The notes under the pieces are model-generated. The model was given only the letters and a program-made list of their open reading frames with translations, was not told where the DNA came from and ran no database searches. From NCBI GenBank assembly GCA_030280995.1, contig JASXTE010000015.1, positions 5,195,001 to 5,259,000 on the forward strand: a stretch of DNA of 64,000 nucleotides, given 5' to 3'. This document shows, piece by piece, positions 59,629 through 64,000 of this stretch. Every line of letters begins with the position of its first letter. The first letter of the stretch is position 1. Source of the stretch: Hemileia vastatrix (lineage: Eukaryota > Basidiomycota > Pucciniomycetes > Pucciniales > Zaghouaniaceae). The position numbers and the translations under genes are program-made.

Positions 59629-59758
59629 ATTGTCAAAAATTAAAGTTTTTTGGAAAGTCCTTCAATTTTCAGCCAGTCATCTAAAAGTAATATGGAATAA
59701 AGAAAGAAGAAGAAGAAGAGGAGGAAGAAGAAGGAAAGATAACTAGTGATGACTGTAG
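59629..59758 (-). repeat. 5' LTR fragment of element C
   Basis: Begins tgtcaaaaattaaag (+ strand) next to attg of the leader and contains a purine-rich piece (gaagaagaagaagaggagga) resembling the start of the solo LTR at 5284. It stops after 130 bp where the LTR of D starts in the opposite orientation. Either D inserted here or a recombination joined them. Confidence 0.55.
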
Positions 59759-61051
59759 GTGTCAGCCAGGCTACTAGACTTACCCAGTGAAATAATTAAT
59801 TATTTACTGGATGAAGCCACACCTTATCATCTTTAATTATTATTTAATTATCATTTAGTTACATTAAAATTAGTTATAAATTAACTAGTTACAGAATGTT
59901 AAAGTTAAATTAATTAATTAAATAAATAAGTAAAATTAAAATTATAATTTTGTCCCTTATATTTTTCTCTAACACTGTGCTCAATTGACAGGTTGTGAAA
60001 AAATAAAACTTTATATTTAAAAAATAAAATACAAAGATAAAATAAGATTTAAATATTCAAATAATATTAAATATATACAAAAAATCAAATTTCTTATTTG
60101 GGATTGACATTTACAGTAAATATTAAAAATATTGATGTATTTCTGACATACTCTGTAAATACATCTTTTTGACGCCTTCTTTTTGGAATAACTTTATTAT
60201 TTGAAATACTCTTTCTGGAATGTTCTTTTTCTCTCTCTCTTCCTACTGTTTTTAGAATTTGATTTCTGTGCTTTGTCTCTCCTTTGCCTATAAAAGGCCT
60301 CTCTTTTTGTTGTCTTTTGATCATTCCATTTTACCAACTCATTTTATTACAATAACAATAACACTAAAACTTATTTATTATAACTTATATCTTTAGTACT
60401 TACAACAAACTTAATTCTATTCTATAACTTATATAAAATATTTAAATCTACCTCTTACTTTGAGAAAAGAAATCATACTTGATTGAGAAATACGTACCTA
60501 ACTTTTGAGAGTCAAATAAAACCTTAAAATATTCATATTACACCGTACCAAAGCTTCTAGACCAAAAGTGACCCTTGACAATTGGGATCCTTTCCGAAAT
60601 ATCGACGGCGCAACGTTACTTGAGGCGTAATCAAGGGGACCATCGGCGTACAAGCACCTGTAAAGGACGAGTGGAGGCATGAAAAACGACAAACGTCATA
60701 CGTCACGTGATAAAAGCTTTTGCTGCGAACGGGAATCGAACCGCGCTCCAAAACTTAAGTTCATATACTGACTAACGATCGTATGTATCGTGGTAATTAT
60801 TGTGATTACTATTTGTGGGTTACTCTTCACTCTTCATTTGCTACGTATTTCCTTTTACTCAGCACTCTGTAAGTGGCATTAATTTGCTCATTTTGCAGGG
60901 GGAGGTGTCTGGTAATTGGAATTTATTTTTATTATTATAATTTTTTTTTATTTTTCCTGGTTGACCATAATAGAGCAATAACTGTTCTTAGTCCCAGAGG
61001 TAATAAAATAATTATATATTAATATTAATTATTATCATTTTTCAGTTGACA
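59759..61051 (+). repeat. 5' LTR of element D (right edge tentative)
   Basis: Starts TGTCAGCCAGGCTACTAG, matching the start of type-C LTRs (TGTCAGCCAGRCT). A plausible end is ttcagttgaca|attg at 61051, with attg following as in A and C. It includes a GC-richer, unique-looking stretch (60560-60760) with a tRNA B-box-like gttcgattcc on minus. The right border is uncertain because the CAGTTGAC repeats begin there. Confidence 0.55.
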
Positions 61052-61540
61052 ATTGTCCTGATTAATTTGAATTTTAATTGTCCCAGTTGACAAACTGTCC
61101 TGACAATAATATTTTTTATTAAATAAAATAATTATTATAATTTTTCAGTTGACATTTGTCCTGATTAATTAATTGTTCCAGTTGACAAATTGTCCTGAAA
61201 ATTATATTTTTTTTAATAAATAATTAACATTTCATTACTTCAGTTGACTTTGAGTCCTGGTAATCCAATAAATCTTTTTAAGTAATAAAATTCATATTTA
61301 AATTACTTCAGTTGACATTAAGTCCTGGTAGTTAAGTAATCAGTTAAAATAATTTTTATTAATAAAGATTCATATTTGATTATTTCAGTTGACAATAAAT
61401 CCTGGTAATATATTAGTTGATTTAAATCCTGAAAATAAAAATTAATAGGAATTCTAATTTATTTCTACAGTTGATTGCATTATCCTGGTTTTAAATTTTT
61501 TTTATTAATTTTATTTAAGTTGATTTTTATCCTAAAAAGA
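61043..61540 (+). repeat. Ten CAGTTGAC...TCCTG modules
   Basis: Core CAGTTGAC, 4-9 variable bases, TCCTG, at 61043, 61084, 61146, 61179, 61241, 61309, 61386, 61414, 61469 and 61517. The last few decay to AGTTGATTTTTATCC. Spacing is 28-77 bp, and the bases between are A/T only. It fills the leader between the LTR and gag of D. Confidence 0.85.
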
Positions 61541-61640
61541 TTTTTTTTATTATTTTTATTTTATTTCTGTTAAATAAAAATTAAAAGTAAAGACTAATTA
61601 ATTTTTTGTCTCTTTTCCTTCATTTCAGTAGAATCTTAAA

Positions 61641-63962
61641 ATGACTGATCAAAGTGGTTTTTCTGCACGTGAAGAAGAACTAGACTTAATTGATTATGAT
61701 GAGCCTACTTCTGTAAGTTCTCCTTTAATAAGAAGAATTTCTCAAACTAATAAATCCTTGCCCCAAACAGGATGTAGAAATGGAAGAAGTAGAAATCCTA
61801 GTGGACAATACTCAGGATCAGAAGCCCAGGACAAACCCACCAGAAGAGCTTCCAAGAGGCTTCAAGATAAAAAAGATGCCGTTGTCCCAGCAGATAAAGA
61901 ATCTGTCAACCCACATTAAGGAGTTAAAGACAGACAGCTTAAAACTAAAGGTAAGTGTAGATGCCTTGGAAGAAAGCTAGAAAAGAATAAATACTTCTCT
62001 CCAAGAGAAAAGGAAACCTCTTCCTCCCAGGGATCAACAACAATTAGCTCCCCAATCCCAAGAGATGGTGGAAGTGTCCAAGTGGCAGTGGGACTGGCTC
62101 AACACACAGTGGGACTACTTAGCTCAAAATCAGCATCAATTACCTCAGGTAGGTCCATCAAGGCCCACCCAGGCCAACCCCACTCCTCCCCACACTTATC
62201 AAGGAGGCAAAAGAAGAAGGAAGCCCAATATGGTGATACCCAGCAAACCCTGGTACGTCCCTCTATTGATTCTCAAGTACCTTTTCTTGTGGCTGACTCT
62301 GTTCCTTCAGGTAAATCTGGAAGGCATGATGAAACCTTGAGACCTATAGAAACTGGGAATAGTAGACAGTTATCTCATGTATCCAATCCATTACTTTTAA
62401 TTGCTACCTCAATGATTAATCCTGATATGGCTGTGATTGATGAAACTCTTGACACTGAGTTCTATGAGAGTCTGGAAAGTTACTCAGTTTCCTTATTAAG
62501 AAACACTCCAGATGTAGCAAGAATTAATGATGAGCACTTGAGGGATATTATTGCCAAGCAAAATCATATAATGAACAATATGCAATTGACTCAGAGATAT
62601 AATAGTTTGTTAACTGATCAGGGTTATCAAGCATTAAAAAGTGAAGCACAGAGAGTCTCTGATGAATTGTCTCATTACAAAGCAACCCATGAAAAGAAAA
62701 TTGCTTTATGGCAAAATATAAAAAATGATTTGTCTAAACTAAAAGATACTGTATCTGCCTGTTGCCAGGAGGTAGAAATAGAAAAGATAAATCTGAAAAG
62801 ATTGAGTGACCATTTGTCATCTTTCCAACATAAAAACCAATTATCTTTTGCAACTGTCAATGAAAGTTTATCTAGTCTCCCAAGAATGAAAACAAGACTA
62901 ACAACCATTGAAGAAACATTGAACTCATTGTTAAATGAACAAAAATATTCTGACAATTCTGTGAAGGAACATATAGTGCAGGATGCTCAACCAGTACCTG
63001 TGGCTAGTTCATCTAAAATAAAAATAGATCCAGAAATACCTGTTGATAACACTGAGTTTCCATAAAAAACTGATGATGCACCAGGATATGCAACAGAATG
63101 ATTAAACAATGAGATTTCAGCACAATTAGAGAAATTACAGCTGCTTCTTACTCAGAAACAAGCTAGTACTAAGGAGACTCCTTCAAATCAAAAGAATTGG
63201 CCAAAACTTGACCAGTACCCAATATTTGATGGTGATTCTTCCTCTGATTGGCAACAATTTATTTGCAGAATTGATAATTTAAAAAATTCTTACAAACTCC
63301 CAGATGAGGAAATTGTGTCCAAATTAATTTCTTTGTTCACTAATGTTGCCCTGATGTGGTATGAATCTGTTCTCCTGGATGGGAATGACTACTCATGGGA
63401 GGATTGGAAGAAATTAATTAAAGCACTATTTGGTGGCTCCAAGTTCAGAATGGCTCAACAAAGGCAGTATGAGGAAACTAGATATAGCTCTTCTACTGAT
63501 AAGCCTATTGAGTTTTTAATGAAACTTGTAAAAATCTTAAGGACAATGGACCCAAATATGGAGTTTGATTTATGGAAGGACAGGATCCTCTATAAATTAC
63601 CAATGTCTCTGAGAGACTTGATTGTGGCTAGGACTGAGTTCTCCAAAGAACCCTCTTCTTTCATTAATACTTGCAATGAGATACTTCTAAACAACAAGTA
63701 TGATGCAAGAAGATTCATTCCTAGGACCCCTTTGGAGAAACCCTCCACTTACCAACAAAAACCTCTGGAAAAGGTTGGTAAACCTTCTGCCCCTGTTGCA
63801 CCAAAGAAGTATGCAACAAACACTTGCTTCAAGTGCAACAAGCCTTGGCAGAAAGGCCATGTTTGTGACAGGAAGATAAATCTTGTGGAACAAACAGAGG
63901 AGCATGCTGATGACACAGTGGCACTGGATGATACATCAAGTGATTGTGCCAGCAATATTTAA
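61641..63962 (+). pseudogene. Gag of element D, with intron
   Basis: Exon 1, MTDQSGFSAREEELDLIDYD, 61641-61712; 58-nt intron 61713-61770 (GTAAGT...AACAG); exon 2 from DVEMEEVEILV through PLSQQIKNLSTHIKEL to a TAG at 61978-61980. The same frame continues with VSKWQWDWLNTQWDYL. Near 62250-62310 the frame changes to the one open from 62082 to 63065: coiled coil (62500-62960), TAA at 63063 and TGA at 63099, then the capsid (MWYESVLLDGNDYSWEDWKK, MEFDLWKDRILYKLPMSLRD) and an intact finger CFKCNKPWQKGHVC. It ends at TAA 63960-63962. The best preserved gag of the family, but three internal stops remain. Confidence 0.82.
61713..61770 (+). other. Intron in gag of element D
   Basis: 58 nt, TCT|GTAAGTTCTCC to CCCCAAACAG|GATGTA. 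Splicing joins exon 1 to the frame that is homologous to C; reading through instead gives a different, unconserved frame (to 61919). Confidence 0.75.
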
Positions 63963-64000
63963 TATGAATCTCAACAAGAAATCTTGATGCTGGAAGAAGA
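63963..64000 (+). pseudogene. Start of pol (protease lead) of element D
   Basis: Directly after the gag TAA, the same frame goes on: YESQQEILMLEE. MLEE matches MLEDD at the start of A's protease frame. So pol follows gag in phase with only one stop between. The window ends here. Confidence 0.5.

Noticed and set aside
60530..60800. tRNA-like sequence on the minus strand (gttcgattcc B-box near 60730-60745)
   Set aside because: Only the T-loop/B-box resembles a tRNA. The T stem pairs poorly and no 5' acceptor strand pairs with the 3' end, so it is at best a fragment within an LTR.

Overview
This is a strongly AT-rich eukaryotic window made almost entirely of transposable elements, many nested inside each other. 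I found no intact host gene. Introns of 54-63 nt with GTAAGT-type donors, a fungal-type C6 zinc-cluster motif, Ty3/Gypsy chromoviruses with Tf1-like features, and PIF/Harbinger and CACTA-like DNA transposons together suggest a TE-bloated fungus. A basidiomycete, perhaps a rust, is my best guess, but that is inference.

Left part (1-29.3 kb) is a nest of insertions. Base level: the first gag exon and 5' UTR of a Ty3/Gypsy element E (minus, 1-416). Into it sits element B (minus; 3' LTR 417-1797, body resuming at 23181-29287). Into B's integrase sits element A (minus, 2150-23175, target duplication agaat). Into A's integrase sits a 12.7-kb CACTA-like element K1 (3372-16081). K1 has no visible transposase and is filled with a ~605-bp satellite, each unit carrying a long palindrome. 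Two solo LTRs (5284-6419, 8176-9352) are inserted in that satellite, each with a perfect 5-bp duplication. B also carries two 250-258 bp CACTA-type MITEs.

Middle part (29.3-46.6 kb): a PIF/Harbinger-like element H1 with a decayed Myb/SANT-like companion gene on + (29.8-40.8 kb) and a deleted transposase remnant on - (43.8-44.95 kb). A young chromovirus F (30062-39220, + strand) is inserted inside the companion gene. Its two 773-bp LTRs are about 99% identical. F shows a Tf1-like self-priming site, gag, protease, RT, RNase H, integrase and chromodomain. It also has an (AAAAT)n tract of about 490 bp and, unusually, an antisense intron-containing gene for a zinc-cluster protein between pol and the 3' LTR. 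A third CACTA-type MITE interrupts F's pol.

Right part (46.6-64 kb): unrecognised AT-rich DNA, a second Harbinger element H2 (50158-52523) with a recognisable but broken DDE transposase, then Gypsy element C (minus, 52524-59758) and, head-to-head with it, the 5' half of element D (plus, 59759 to the window end). C and D share a conserved short intron near the start of gag. D's leader carries ten copies of a CAGTTGAC...TCCTG module.

Almost every element is broken by stops, frameshifts or catalytic substitutions. The points of most interest are the palindrome satellite inside K1, the antisense spliced gene inside F, the self-priming signal of F, and paralogous filled and empty sites that fix the ends of the CACTA-type family.
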